Part shown: positions 12,551 through 23,769 of the stretch, piece after piece
Layout: each line of letters opens with the position of its first letter
Position numbering within the stretch: position 1 is the first letter of the stretch
Source: Aporrectodea caliginosa
Taxonomy: Eukaryota; Annelida; Clitellata; Crassiclitellata; Lumbricidae
DNA length: 64,000 nucleotides
NCBI GenBank assembly: GCA_020284085.1
Contig: JACEVL010001161.1
Span: 6,293,930 to 6,357,929, forward strand
Direction: 5' to 3'
The notes under the pieces: model-generated
The model's input: the letters and a program-made list of their open reading frames with translations, nothing else
Databases searched by the model: none
What the model was told of the DNA's origin: nothing
Translations under genes and position numbers: made by a program

Positions 12551-12850
12551 TTAAATTGATGCGAGAAGAAATGCACGTGATCTCTTTCTGAAAACCTGCA
12601 GAGTAGGCCTAGGCCTACTGTAGAATAGGATATTTATTGGCAATGCATTCCACACTGCAGTGCCGTATGATTTGATGGTAAAACGTCGAGTGTTAGAATG
12701 GGCTTGAACAGGGCGATATGCTTTTGAATTCCTAGTGAAGTATGTATGAATGTCGGAGGCATGTGGGAGAAACTCCTTAAATACAGGTGGGAGGAGGCCA
12801 TGTTCAAGGCGATAGAAGAATTCACCAATATTCCTGGACATATCCTTCAT
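12551..12850 (-). pseudogene. LINE reverse transcriptase C-terminal fragment
   Basis: About 99 residues ending 'WNALPINILFYSRP...FLLASI', the typical end of CR1/Jockey-type ORF2. It continues the LINE described for 12222-16345. Confidence 0.7.
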
Positions 12851-12859
12851 TACCCACTA

Positions 12860-13115
12860 CACCCTGTCCTATATACTGGTCACGATCTGCGCCTACGCTC
12901 ACATAACCGTGTTCTTTCTAGATTTGATTCCCTCACCAGGCGCGGTTTCCTGGCTATAGCATGTTGTAGGCCTACAGCTAGGCTAGTGTTTTTTTTAGGT
13001 TACTATTAACTAACTTTTCCGCCACTATTCGATAACTTTGTATAACACTGTATGTACAGCGCCGTGCGTTTGCCAGCGTTTAATAAAGAACACACTTACT
13101 TACTTACTTACTTAA
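12860..13115 (+). mobile_element. Short retroposon with (ACTT)n tail
   Basis: Plus-strand insertion in the minus-strand LINE. It ends AATAAAGAACACA then (CTTA)n (about 13092-13114). The LINE RT frame resumes on either side. The exact 5' end is uncertain. Confidence 0.5.
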
Positions 13116-13235
13116 TTTGGAGATATTTAATCTGGTCTATTCTCAAGAGCCTAAGCTCGCTAAAGGATGGGCCAGTGTGTTCCCATTTTGGAATACCTGC
13201 AATTATGCGAATAGCCCTCTTCTGTAAGATTACTA

Positions 13236-14244
13236 CACCGTGATTCAATGAAAAGTAAGCCAATCTTTGTACTTCAAATAAGTACCGCTAACATCAAAAC
13301 AGTATTTAATATTTTTGTGAAGAAACTCTCAGTAGTATGGTTTGATTATTTAATTAAAGAAAATGTTCAAAATGTCCTCCTTCTGCTTGCACTCAAGCCT
13401 GGAGGCGCCTGCGCCATTGGGCAACAGCACACCGTCGATTATCCTCTGATCCAGACCATCCCACACTTCCAATAAGCGTTGCTTCAGATCGTTCACATCA
13501 TGGATTGCTCTCTGGTAGACTCGCTCTTGCATAACGCTCCACACTTTATAGCCGACAGGATTTAGGTCTGGACTATTCGGAGGCCATAATTTTTGAGAAA
13601 TGAAGTCTGGTGTCTCTCTTGTTAGCATTTTGATGGTTTCTCTGGCTCTGTGGGCTGGGGCACTGGCCTGTTGAAAACAAAGCAGCCTTCTGGGGCTAGA
13701 TTTCTGATAACAGGTAGAAGATGTTGTGACAGCAGAACGTCGCGATAATAGGATCCGTTAATTTTTACTCCAGGATCAACGAAGACCAAATGGGAACGAC
13801 CAAGCGTCGAAACCGCAACGGACATCATAACAGACTTGCTGAAATGGGCACGCGTACCTTCGTCTGCCACTACCACTGTCGCGGTCGACTGACCCTGCTA
13901 CGCTAATTTTTCGAAGTAATTTATCTAACGCTCTTCTGGTCCAGTGTTTTTCTGGAAACTCTTGTAGAAATTGACGGCTGCTGTAATTCTTGGATTCCCT
14001 CAAACCTTTTATCATCTGTAAATCTTCTTTACTAAAAGGCATTTTTCGGAAATTGCTAGTTTCTTGTTTATGTTTTCAATCGCATTATCGTCTGCTTTTT
14101 TGAGTAGGAAATATAAACCTAAGTCATTAAAATGAAAAAGTAAATATGTGCATATATTTATTTTGAAAATATTATTAATAAAATATATTTCAAGTTTTAA
14201 TATTTGTTTATAAAGTTTGGCTTACTTTTTATTGAATCACGGTG
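13236..14244 (-). mobile_element. mariner-like element with TA target duplication
   Basis: Inverted repeats CACCGTGATTCAAT[A/G]AAAAG at both ends, flanked by TA (13234-13235 and 14245-14246). Removing the element and one TA restores a LINE RT reading frame across the junction, which fixes the boundaries. At about 1 kb it has mariner length and holds a broken transposase. Confidence 0.9.
13350..14042 (-). pseudogene. mariner transposase, frameshifted
   Basis: Three overlapping frames: an N-terminal helix-turn-helix part starting 'MPFSKEDLQMI' (14042-13776), a central part ('FSKSVMMSVAVS', 13876-13622) and the C-terminal catalytic part with 'WPPNSPDLNP' (13628-13350), whose Asp is the third catalytic residue. 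Frameshifts and a deletion around the first catalytic Asp make it inactive. Confidence 0.8.
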
Positions 14245-14469
14245 TAGTTTACGCAGCGTAGATTCGTATGTCGATGCCCAAATCATGTCGCAATAGATGT
14301 TATAGGGTAAACGAGGAGGACATATTATAGATTTATTCTAACTGTCTTTGGCAGTAGGCCTATATATGTGCAGTACGGGTTAGAATACCCATATTTTTAG
14401 CGATTTTAGCTGCAATTTGATTGATAATTATGTACCTTCAAGGTCAAGTGTTGATCTATATATAGTATC

Positions 14470-14535
14470 AAGTTGAGTCAACAAAATTTCTAGGTGTATC
14501 TATATATACACCTAGAAATTTTGTTGACTCAACTT
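14470..14535. repeat. 66-nt near-perfect palindrome of LINE RT sequence
   Basis: AAGTTGAGTCAACAAAATTT reads inward from both ends. Both strands encode the RT motif 'VESTKFLGV', so a piece of LINE coding sequence has been duplicated in inverted orientation at a break in the copy. Confidence 0.9.
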
Positions 14536-14701
14536 GAGTGATGGGAGTATCATTAATAAGCAAAGATAAATCACCGCTGGGGTTAAATTTCCTGTGGGAT
14601 TTAAATTAAATAAAATTTGTTTTTTCTAAATATTATTGAGGGTGAGTTTATTAGCATGGAACCAAGCAGCTATTTGGATAACTCAACGTTGAAAGTTTGA
14701 A

Positions 14702-15094
14702 TCAGCTTCTGCCAAGAGTCATTGGAGTAAAAAACGTTGGTATCGTCAGCAAATAGCATGAAAACATTGTAGGGGAGATACAGGCCAAATCGTCAATGTA
14801 GAGCAGAAAAAGGAGTGGTCCAAGATTGGAGCCTTGCGACACTCCAAATTTAATCAATCTCAGTTCAGAGAGAGTATTACAGAGGACTCTCTGAGGGGTC
14901 TGTAGATAGCTAGAATAAGGAAGCGGTGGATCCGATATTTTTTGAGCCAGCGAATGAGCAATGCTAGTGAAGTAGCTATTACAACCATTTGCCATTTCTT
15001 GCGCATCCTTTACATTCTCCCTGTTAATTCTTAGTGACTCAATTTGTGCCTCTCTATATTCTCTAGTTGCATTATAGAACGAATGAGATTCCAC
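14702..15094 (-). pseudogene. LINE reverse transcriptase fragment
   Basis: Contains 'GVSQGSNLGPLLFLLYIDDL', RT finger/palm motifs. The following YADD region is frameshifted. Part of the 12222-16345 LINE. Confidence 0.7.
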
Positions 15095-15323
15095 GTTCTC
15101 CTAAGGTCATCTTCATGTTTGCAGAATTCAGCTGCATAATAGGTTTTTCCGGCTTTAATCGCCTCAACTTTATTCATGTATTCTGTAAATTTATTTTTAT
15201 TGTGAATATTGTGGCGTTTAAGATACTTTAAGTACAATGAAGCTTTCTTCTTGCTGGATTTAAGAAGCGCAGTAGTCATCCAAGGCTGTTTAAACTTGGT
15301 TACCTTAAGGGTGCTTTTGGAGG

Positions 15324-15936
15324 CTAATGGAAACGCCTTATCATATGAATTTCTATATATATATTCAAAAAGAGTTCATACGCCCGGTTAGCATCTCCTT
15401 CTTTGCTGGCCGTCATGACAGGGTCCCAATTACTATCAGCAAGTAAGGTTTTGAATTGCTCTAACCTGTCCTCATTGATTATGCGATAATCATAATAATT
15501 CAGAATCCTTTTCTTATTATTATTAAACGCAAAACATGCAAGTACCGGTAGATGATCACTGATCAGATAAGTCTGAGATGATAATGGTCGATTCAATCAG
15601 TTTAGACCATGAATATATTATCAATCAAAGTTGATTAGCCTGGATTGATTCGAGTAGGTCTCGTGATGGCTGGAAAGAGCTGATGAGCAGTCAGACAAGT
15701 GTAAAATATATTAGTTTCTGTTCATTAATTTGCAATAGGTCAATATTAAAATCTCCTAGTAGCATAAGCTGTTGGGTCCCCTTAGTGACACTGGAGAGTA
15801 AATCTTCTATCTCAATATTGAACTCAACTAAGTTCTGCCCCGGAGGTCTGTATAAAACTTCCACCAAACATGTAGCATTATGAGTAGGTTTTACCAAATA
15901 GTCCCTCATAGGTTTTATGCGTTCTCTTGACTTCAT
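15324..15936 (-). pseudogene. LINE AP-endonuclease fragments
   Basis: Two adjacent minus-strand frames with 'YRPPGQNLVEF', 'LLGDFNIDLL' and 'SDHLPVLACF', the last motifs of the apurinic endonuclease of APE-type LINEs. A frameshift or small deletion separates them. Confidence 0.7.
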
Positions 15937-16337
15937 TATAGTTGGTATTTAATTGTATCCCTAATAAACATTCCCACCCCTCCTTCTCGGCTTCCCACTC
16001 TAGACCTATGCAAAAATTTAAAGCCTGGTATAAGTTTTTTTTATTAATTAATGGTATCCTCCAATCCCGGCTCCAACCAGGTTTCCGAGAGAGCAAGTAT
16101 AGTGACAGATAATAAACTAAGTATATCACGGATCCCAACGATTTATGTATCATGCTTCTACAATTTATATGTAGAATCCCAAAATTGGACTCTACAAGTT
16201 CGACCTTTTCCTCCCAAGAGTTGATAGTGGAATAAGAACTGTTCCAAGCATTATTAAAGAAATAATTTAGATCAGGGTCAGTGTCTGTATTATTTAGTAA
16301 ATTGCGATTGTCTACTTCTTCCGGGAATACTTCAAAT

Positions 16338-16769
16338 TCATTCATTCATTCATTACGAAGATGTATATAGCGCCCCTTCAAGGTTACTACTCAGGAGCGC
16401 TCCCGACCCCAGCACGGCTGAAAAGGACAGTTTTGAGACAAAAATAGACAGATTCGGAGTGGATTCTGAGATGCAGTCGCAGCACCAAAGGGAGCCTATT
16501 CCAGAGGGAGGGGCCAACCACTGAGAAGGCGCGATTCTGCTTAGTAGCAGTGCGGGCAAAAAGGTACCACGAGCACGCCCCGCTCCGTATAGCGGAGAGA
16601 GCGACGACCCGGAGCACTCAAGGTAGGGCAGCAGAGGTCGCGTAGATAGGCTGGAGCGAGGCCCAGCAAGGACCGCCAAACAAAAGCAATGATCCGATAC
16701 GAGATCCGCTGCAGGAGGGGGAGCCAATGAAGCACATCCAGCATAATATGCTGGATGTGCTTCATTGGC
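16338..16769 (-). mobile_element. 5'-truncated L2-like LINE (RT C-terminus and tail)
   Basis: Minus-strand frames read 'MLDVLHWLPLLQRISYRI', then 'FSVVGPSLWNRLP' and 'GVGSAPE', followed by a tail with GGGGCGCTATATACAT and (ATGA)n near 16338. Ordinary L2 3' end; frameshifted once. Confidence 0.8.
16723..16769. repeat. 47-nt palindrome at 5' end of L2 copy
   Basis: GCCAATGAAGCACATCCAGC and its reverse complement meet at about 16746. One arm encodes RT 'MLDVLHWL' and the other is an inverted copy lying outside the LINE. Confidence 0.9.
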
Positions 16770-17139
16770 CATATGTAGCGAAATAATTCTTACCAAATGT
16801 CTTGTTTAATTAACTAATTACGATCAACTTTAGAATAAGATAGTCAATTACAGTGGCGATAAAAAAAGACAGTGGCGCTAGATAAAATAATATTAGGGTA
16901 ACTAAAGGCTTTCAAATACGTTGCCTAGCGACGAATGACGCTATACAACTTGAAAACAGCAACAGACAGTTAAACTGAAAGTCAGTTGATGAAAGGTCGT
17001 TCTAGAGGAGAGAGATGGAAGAATTGATTTGAGTCGTAATGGATATTGCGGATCGTCTTATGTGGAAGCGATCAAAGGGAATTAAAGTTTAAAACGTTAG
17101 TTCGAAGCGAGGAATAACGAACTTTAAAAACGTCGGGTG

Positions 17140-17160
17140 TTGGTGGTATAAAAGTGATGC
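17140..17160 (+). promoter_or_regulatory. Possible TATA-box promoter
   Basis: GGTGGTATAAAAGTGATGCC lies upstream of the 81-bp tandem repeats. It could be the promoter of an LTR or of an unrecognised transcript. Weak, motif-only evidence. Confidence 0.25.
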
Positions 17161-17229
17161 CACGACATCGTGAAGCGGACGTAAAGCAGCATTAGAATTT
17201 GAACGTTGGCGAGCCAGTGTAAACTTGAC

Positions 17230-17410
17230 GAACTGTCATTTTCGTGCTGAATGAGTTGCCGTGTGAAGCGAATTGGAACGATAGATCATCGTTTCTAAGC
17301 TGAACAATACGAACTGTCATTTTCGTGCTGAGTTGTCGTGTGAAGCGAGTTGGAACGTACGAACATCGTTTCTGAGCTGAACAATACGAACTGCATAATA
17401 CGAAGACGAA
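17230..17410. repeat. 81-bp tandem repeat, two copies plus a partial
   Basis: Units start CGAACTGTCATTTTCGTGCT at 17230 and 17311, with a partial unit at 17389. No protein is recognisable on either strand. Confidence 0.85.
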
Positions 17411-17806
17411 CGAGTGGATTGAGATATACTGTGGTACATGTAGGCTACATACGAAAACAAAGACGAACGAGGGAGAAGGTCGCATTCGATGTCATCAATT
17501 GAATCAACTACGATGTCTCACTCTATAGTATACGAACTGTATCACGACAATTGCTGAAGTGAAAAAAACTGATGAGCAACACAACTGGGGAATTCAGATA
17601 AGCCTCATAAAATCTATTTAGAGTAAAATAATACGCCACTCTGGGTAATTAGGATTTGTTGAATGAATTGACTTATTTTAATATAATTTAATTTATTTCT
17701 ATGGATGTGTTCAGTGTCATGTTTTCGACAACACTTACAGTAGGTAAAGTCTACTCTGCCAAACGTGACTCAGCAAAAAAGTACTATTAGAGATGATAGC
17801 ACTACA

Positions 17807-17841
17807 CCATGTCTAAGCATATATTATATGCTTAGACATGG
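17807..17841. repeat. 35-nt palindrome at edge of L2 copy
   Basis: CCATGTCTAAGCATATA and its complement face each other. The right arm belongs to the L2 RT coding sequence ('FGHVSKHI' on the minus strand). Confidence 0.85.
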
Positions 17842-18545
17842 CCAAATTTCGGGATGCATCCGCAAAGGCGTGCGGCGGAGCGCAAGACCCGGTCCAGGCA
17901 CCCAGACCGACAGGCTGGTAGACCAACATAGAGTGAGCAACAGTAATCAAGTCTGACTATGATAAAAGAGTGGATGAGTGTAGCAGTGGCGTCTGGAGTA
18001 AGTGAGCGAGCAGCAGTGCGGATCTGGCGCAACTGATAATATGAATCACGGCAGAGACGGTGTACGTGAGGGGCAAAGGTTAACTCCTGGTCAAGTGTAA
18101 CTCCAAGGTCACGGACAACAGAGGAAAAGACAAAATGGGGGAAGTCTGCAGCAATGGTGGATAGTTCCAGCTTCGCTAGCCGCTGCCGAGTGCCTAGCCA
18201 GATAAAATGGGTTTTTGATGGGTTGAGGCGCAGGCGGTTTGTTGACATCCAGGCCTCCAGAGTACCCAAAGCCTGGCTCATTGTTCGAACAGCAGCGGTG
18301 GCGTTAGCAGCAAGGCAGTGCAGGTAGGCCTGAACATCGTCGGCGTACAGGTGACCCAGCACAGCAGAAGCAGTAAGTAGGGAACCAATTTCAGAAGTGT
18401 AAATTATGTAAAGAAGGGGACCCAATACCGAGCCCTGCGAAAGGCCGTAAGGGGCAGGGACCCATGAGGACCTGGAGGGCCCAAGGACCACACAGAAAGA
18501 GCGCTCACTGAGGAATGAACCCAATTCAAGATTTGCATCACACAA
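17832..18545 (-). pseudogene. L2-like LINE reverse transcriptase, truncated
   Basis: A 237-residue frame with 'GLSQGSVLGPLLY', the catalytic 'YADDVQAYLHC', 'WMSTNRLRLNPSKTHFIWLGT' and 'RDLGVTLDQEL', the RT palm and thumb of the L2 clade. It begins abruptly at 18545 and stops at the 17807-17841 palindrome. No endonuclease is attached. Confidence 0.85.
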
Positions 18546-18547
18546 TC

Positions 18548-18699
18548 CTATCGTAGCAATTTCATCCGTCCTGAAAATTCATTCAGTAAAAACTCTTTAT
18601 CATCATCGGCAAAGGGAAAGACTTCCCTAATGCAATTTGTGCATAGCCAATTAACTAAATCGCAGGATGCACTGGCACTTAGATTGTAACATCCAGAGT
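18548..18699 (-). pseudogene. LINE ORF1 PHD finger, C-terminal half
   Basis: Encodes 'HSGCYNLSASASCDLVNWLC' and '..TNC', the second half of a Cys4-His-Cys3 PHD finger. The first half is at 19755-19936; a transposon lies between. PHD fingers occur in ORF1 of several CR1/L2-type LINEs. Confidence 0.65.
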
Positions 18700-18704
18700 G
18701 GTAC

Positions 18705-18764
18705 CAGAGGCGGATCCAGGATTTCTGGTATGGGGGGGGCGTAAATACTACCAATCCAATCCCG

Positions 18765-18812
<48 letters not shown>

Positions 18813-19749
18813 TAGATCACGCAAAACTATAAATGATCCTTTTTATAGAAAATGTTATGGTACTTAAAAAAATATATAGTTTCTCATATAAAACCACTGG
18901 TCTCCACTGAAGGTTAACAGTGAAACGATTATAAATCAGTTATCGGTTTTGATCATGCAACCCTTGATCCAAAAAGAAAATGATTAAGTGTCACATGCCA
19001 GTGGATTAAGCAGTGTCATTCTCCTTGGATGCTTTCTGGCGTAGGCATTGATAATGTCATCAATGTCTAACTTGATGTCCTTGTGGACAAACAATAAAAT
19101 GAGTGCATTAAATCTGTTCTCGTTCATTGTAATGATAGAAATTGAATACACTAGTATTTGTATAAAAATAGATTCAATAAGCAAGGGATGCGCCTCATCC
19201 ATGGACCGCACGCCACTGAGCGTTAAGAGAATGATTATATGAGTAGGCCTAGTCTATATCCTTGATTTGCTTTTGTCCATAATATCGGCAGCTGAACGCT
19301 TTCGGCGGCTAGAATCAGCACGACGAATTTCAAAATTATAATCATATGCCATCTTTTGAGATTTAGGCCTAAGATAGGCCTATGTCTTACCAACGGCAGT
19401 CGGCTTATTCGCGAATGATAAAACTGCTTGTTTAAGCCGTTTTGACGGCGGACCACTCGACATATTTTTAAATTGACCAATTTCTATTTACGTAAATTTT
19501 GTCTGTACATGAACTTTGTGAATGACGTCACGGCAAAAGTCATTGGTCACGTGGGCAACGTCTGCTAGCAACTCAGGTAAGTAGGTAAGAGAGCTCCGGT
19601 AAGAGAGCTCCATTCTGCCGGTCCAGCTACTTCAAACATCCTATTCCCAAATTGCAATTATATTAGTTTTAGGTCAGTTTAGTTTGAGAACATTTGCTGC
19701 AGGTTTAGGGGGGCGTACGCCGGCTCCGCCCCCTCTAAATCCGCGCCTG
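18705..19749. mobile_element. hAT-like non-autonomous element with 5-bp TSD
   Basis: Ends CAGAGGCGGATCC...AAATCCGCGCCTG, flanked by GGTAC on both sides (18700-18704 and 19750-19754). Deleting the element and one GGTAC restores a continuous PHD-finger frame, so the boundaries are firm. Inside are a (TA)n microsatellite (about 18766-18807) and no transposase. Confidence 0.8.
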
Positions 19750-19754
19750 GGTAC

Positions 19755-19936
19755 ACTTCGTAGCATATGGAACAGGTAATCACATCAATTGTTTCATTAA
19801 TTATGTTAGTGCATAAACCGCAGAAGAATGGGTCGCCATTAGACATGTCAAGAGGGCGAAGGCCCACTGCAGGTGGTGTACAACAGTTCTCATTAACATA
19901 ATGTACAGTATGGAGAATGAGTACGGGTCTATACAA
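19755..19936 (-). pseudogene. LINE ORF1 PHD finger, N-terminal half
   Basis: Encodes 'CGLCTNIINETIDVITCSIC', the first two Cys pairs of a PHD finger. Continuous with 18699-18548 once the inserted element is removed. Confidence 0.6.
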
Positions 19937-20125
19937 AATGAATATAGGTCAAACCTAACATTCACATGGGATTTCACTGTGGGATTTCACAACAACGTCA
20001 AGCAAATAAATGCTCAATTAATATGTTAACAATTCAAAATGTAAAATATGAGGAAAAGAATGAATGAAATAGGAAACTTAGCAATCAGACCAGAACAATT
20101 ATAACAACGTCAAACCAGAAAATGC

Positions 20126-20943
20126 TCAATCAGCCTGTTGAGTCAGGTCAAAACTTAATGAATAGTAAAAGAAATGTGAGGAATGAAATAATAAGTAGCT
20201 CAACGAATTGCGAACCCAAAGGTCCAAGGGCCGGGCAGAAAAGGATACTTTGCGGAGATCCGGGTACTGCTTCATCGCGTAAACCGAGAAACGCACGTCC
20301 AAGTCTGCTATAGGGGAGAAACTGCAGGAGCATTCGACGAAGGAGAGGGGATTGCAGAACTTCTCCAGGCTCAATCCAATTGCTGAGAAAGAGAATGAGA
20401 GTAGTTCTGGAAACGCCTCCCTATAGACCAAGAGTCCATGGATAAGTGGGATTAGCATTCCACTCCAATCGCGGAACGACGTTAGTGAGAAGCAACGAGT
20501 GAAGTGCTCCAAGTGGTCGAGGGTTGCACACTCGTCCACGTTCTTTAGTGAGGACATTCTCACCGCCTTCCCATCCTGTGCCTCTGTTAGCCTTACATAG
20601 ATTTTCCCTACAGAGGTCCAAGCGGATGTTGCTTTTTTCTGGCTGACTAATCTTCTGTCTCCGGCGTATATTTGAGCGTTGAGCTTTGTGAGATGCTCAT
20701 TGATGTATATAACCGATTCTCCTCTGCCGAATGGTGATTTTTCAGCGTTTGACGGGACATGTATACCATGTTCCTCACCCGTTGACTGATGAATTTGACG
20801 ACGATCGGGCGATGTTTGTCCTTACCTCTGCGTAGTATTCTGAACGCAGATGAAATGTCTGCTTCAGTGACAGACAAACCGAGGTGTGAATAATATTGCA
20901 CAGAGAGAGTTGAATAAAGGAAGAGGATTCGCAAATCTTCCAC
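20126..20943 (-). pseudogene. LINE ORF1 C-terminal fragment
   Basis: Overlapping minus frames contain 'VTEADISSAFRILRRGKDKH', 'RPIVVKF' and 'WTSVGKIYVRLTEAQDGKAV', characteristic of ORF1 of PHD-type LINEs (inhibited-helix/RNA-binding style region). At least one frameshift. Confidence 0.5.
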
Positions 20944-21287
20944 GGTAACCTTGTTCCGTGTAATAGAGGATATTTAGTGGGTTGTAACCAAGACCAGTTT
21001 GTATCTGATCCAATCATTAAGCATTAATACAACTATTTGATATTGTTCTCATTCCAAGTTTTAAAAGTGCACACAGAGCATCGATGGCGCTGAGCAATTG
21101 AAATTAAGCCGACTTAATTCTGCTGTTCCTGACAACTTTGAATCAATGAAATGTCATTCCAGGCCTCATTCTTTGTCATGCAATGAAGTGGAATATAAGT
21201 TCAGAGGCTTTTTAAACGCAACTACTACGACATTATTCAATGTTCTGATGCTCGTTTTTTGTCGATGCTCTATTGTATGGTCATTAT

Positions 21288-21440
21288 ATGGGACGGTGAC
21301 GATGGTTAGAGCGCTCGGTTGTAACGCCGAGAGTACGGTTTCGAGCCTCTGTGTAGAGACTTTGAGCAAATCCTATACATGAAAATTCTCCATTAGGGAT
21401 GGGAACACCCTACTATGTAGGGACTTTGAGCAAGTCCTTC
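21288..21440 (+). repeat. tRNA-derived SINE-like repeat
   Basis: GATGGTTAGAGCGCTCGG (A box) and GGTTTCGAGCC (B box), then ACTTTGAGCAAGTCC. The same tail, inverted, is at 50217-50315. Confidence 0.55.
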
Positions 21441-21556
21441 ACTCCCAATTGCACAGCGCCGTCGATGTTCTGTGGTATGAAAAGGCCAATTAGCATAATC
21501 ATTATTAGTAATGAGTAACTTTTGGCTGATATATTTGTCTCTTCCTTTTAACACAG

Positions 21557-21736
21557 AACTCGCCGTTGCAAATTCAGACGAGAAATTTCTGATGCCGATT
21601 CTTTTGGATGCCGACCATGTCGACGTTAAACCCGAAGGATTTCTGAACGGAATAAAGATAACAGACGTTTCATCTTCAGCCAAGTACGACGCGGAATTGT
21701 CCGAATTAATAAGAACAATCCGAGCCATGATTTCAG
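21557..21736 (+). pseudogene. Orphan TIR-domain exon, paralogue of exon 3 of the TIR gene
   Basis: A 180-nt open exon with acceptor ACACAG| and donor TTCAG|GTAAGC, phase 1 at both ends, exactly like 58007-58186. It encodes the C-terminal half of a TIR domain, including the same Glu followed by 'LAVANSDEKF', then 'PILLDADH' and 'ELSELIRTIRAMI'. The exons for the N-terminal half were not found upstream, where LINE sequence lies. It is a partial duplicate unless it splices to distant exons. The reading frame is intact. Confidence 0.6.
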
Positions 21737-23769
21737 GTAAGCTGTTTCATGTATCAGTATGAATGGTAATTTTTAGGTAACGTATCGAAATGTATCCGAC
21801 CAATTAAGCTGAGTTGCCTTGATAATGAATGAGAGAAATTGATTATGGAAGGTTCAGACCAGTTGCTTTCACAAACCGGGTTCATGGTCATTTCTGTAGA
21901 TAGTTTGGCGCACCATCGATGATGTCCTTGTTTATGATGCTTTTTAATTAATGCCATAGAGCATTTGTTATAAAGTAACCCATTGTCATTGGTGAGTTGA
22001 AATTTGTTGCTTGATCTGTACATGTCTTTAGCTGTATGGGCAGTATCTCTATACATTGTTCACCATCATTCATACACAAATGAGCTTGTATAACATCAGC
22101 TATGTTAGGGAGAATTGCGTTTCTCGTTTGTGGATTCTGAAATAATGAACTTTTTCCAAGTTGTTTCTTTAGATTAATGGAATTTCCATTCAGAACTTCT
22201 GAAATTTTTTAGTGAAAAGAATGGAGCATTAATTTTGTATCAGTTAGGATTTGAGTGCATGAGGTTGCAATATAGAAGTTGTTTAAATATCTTCCATTCA
22301 AAGGGAATTGAATAAGCAATTGTACTCAAAGAAAGTTGCCTCGTCTGTTATATTTTCTTGACCGTTGACCGTGCTCCTATTCTTGCTTTTCTCGGATAAA
22401 GCCATTTTATAAATTTTAATTCTTTTTATTAATTATTAATTAGTGACTTCTATCGCACCAGTATCTAATGCACAGGGCATCAACCGATGTCAGATCAAAA
22501 CCAAGCCATAATCAGGTCAGCATCCGTGACACAAAGCCTATGATGGATATGCAATCTGAAATATATCTAAGTCATAAGTCGAGAACGAAATGACATTAGC
22601 GACTGAGCAGATCTGATAGACAGAGAGAGAGAGTTCCAAAAACTACTGTAGTTCCGTCAACTAAAAAGGTCGTTCAGCAAGAAAGATAGTCAGATGACCA
22701 TGTTTGATAATGATAAATTTGGAGAATATCGACTGATTTTTAAGTATTACGGTTGGCCAGAGTTCAGTTTTATTAACAATGGGCCCCAATTTGGTACCAA
22801 TCCTATGCTGAACAGGAAGCCAATGCTGCATACACAAATACATTCGACAGGCTTCGTCAAGCAAAAAACCCTATGTCGTTATGTTTCGGAACAGAGACAC
22901 AGAATACGGCGATCAAGGCACTTACTAACGTCTCGAAGTCCTCAAACAGTTCACCCGACGACCAGCTTGACATCCACAGCCTGTGATGTGAAAAGAGGAC
23001 GACTTTACCTTGAGGTCGTGAACGGCACTATAATTTCTGTTGATAGTCACATCCAGCCAACCACTTCGGTCGTGCATTACCGGTACCATAGCTCTGATTA
23101 TTTGTTGCGTCATATCGAATTGCTCAAGCAAATTTAATGAGTGGGATTGTATAAAGAGAGAGCAAGCATCCTCGAGACGTATATTTATAAGTAATCGACA
23201 CTGATCAGACACTGACACTGATTTGAACGTTTGAAGTTATACGCTGCCAAAAAAAGAAAAGTATAGCTCTACCTGAGCTCGGAGAGAAACGCGTTAGCCA
23301 GGGCGCTAGAAGACAATCAACATCATTATAACCATAACCATAACCATAACCAAAAATGTTATTCCTTCAAGTACGCAACATCACAACATCACAAATATAT
23401 TATAGAAACGCCAACAAAAAGCAAAGGGTGAGAAACCCTTAAGGGACCAGGGTCCCGCTAACAGGGTTACCCATGTACATGGGAAACGTGGCAGCAGGTT
23501 ATGCATGAGAGTACCAAAAATGTTACATCTTAACTAGTTAACTAAATATCAAAAATTACACACAGTGAGTGTCTGCAACGAGCACAGTAGGCCTATGTAC
23601 GAATTTGAGCATGTACGGCAGGTAATGGCAGGGGAGGCATGGTGGGAGTCAGGGATCCACAGACAGGAAGTGATGATGGAGTTTCTTTTTAAATACTGAA
23701 ATGCTAGGAGAAACAGGAATGGCAACAGGGAGATTATTCTATGTCCTAGGCATTAGCAGAAATTAAAGA

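Larger units (their letters stand above)
12222..16345 (-). mobile_element. Decayed CR1/Jockey-like LINE split by later insertions
   Basis: Minus-strand pieces in LINE order: AP endonuclease (about 15936-15540, with 'GDFNIDLL' and 'SDHLPV'); linker (about 15279-15030); RT ('GVSQGSNLGPLLFLLYIDDL', 14702-15094); RT C-terminus (13235-13128 and 12850-12551); then a UTR ending near 12222 in (TTGAA)n-like repeats. Frames are broken by many frameshifts. A mariner element (13236-14244) and a plus-strand retroposon (about 12860-13115) interrupt it. Confidence 0.75.
20915..22600. repeat. Segmental paralogue of the TIR-gene locus
   Basis: Matches 51489-51745 (intron 2) and 57990-60880 (exon 3 and beyond) in the same order, for example CGCAAATCTTCCACGG, the TIR exon, and GCATCAACCGATG near the end. 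The second locus has extra DNA: the 52094-57646 transposon and about 1.8 kb after exon 3. Confidence 0.75.

Noticed and set aside
12746..13009. 87-residue plus-strand ORF
   Set aside because: Spans the antisense of the LINE RT and part of the inserted retroposon.
22694..23137. 147-residue plus-strand ORF
   Set aside because: No recognisable motif, no convincing splice or promoter context, and a 97-residue ORF overlaps on the other strand. Left unannotated.
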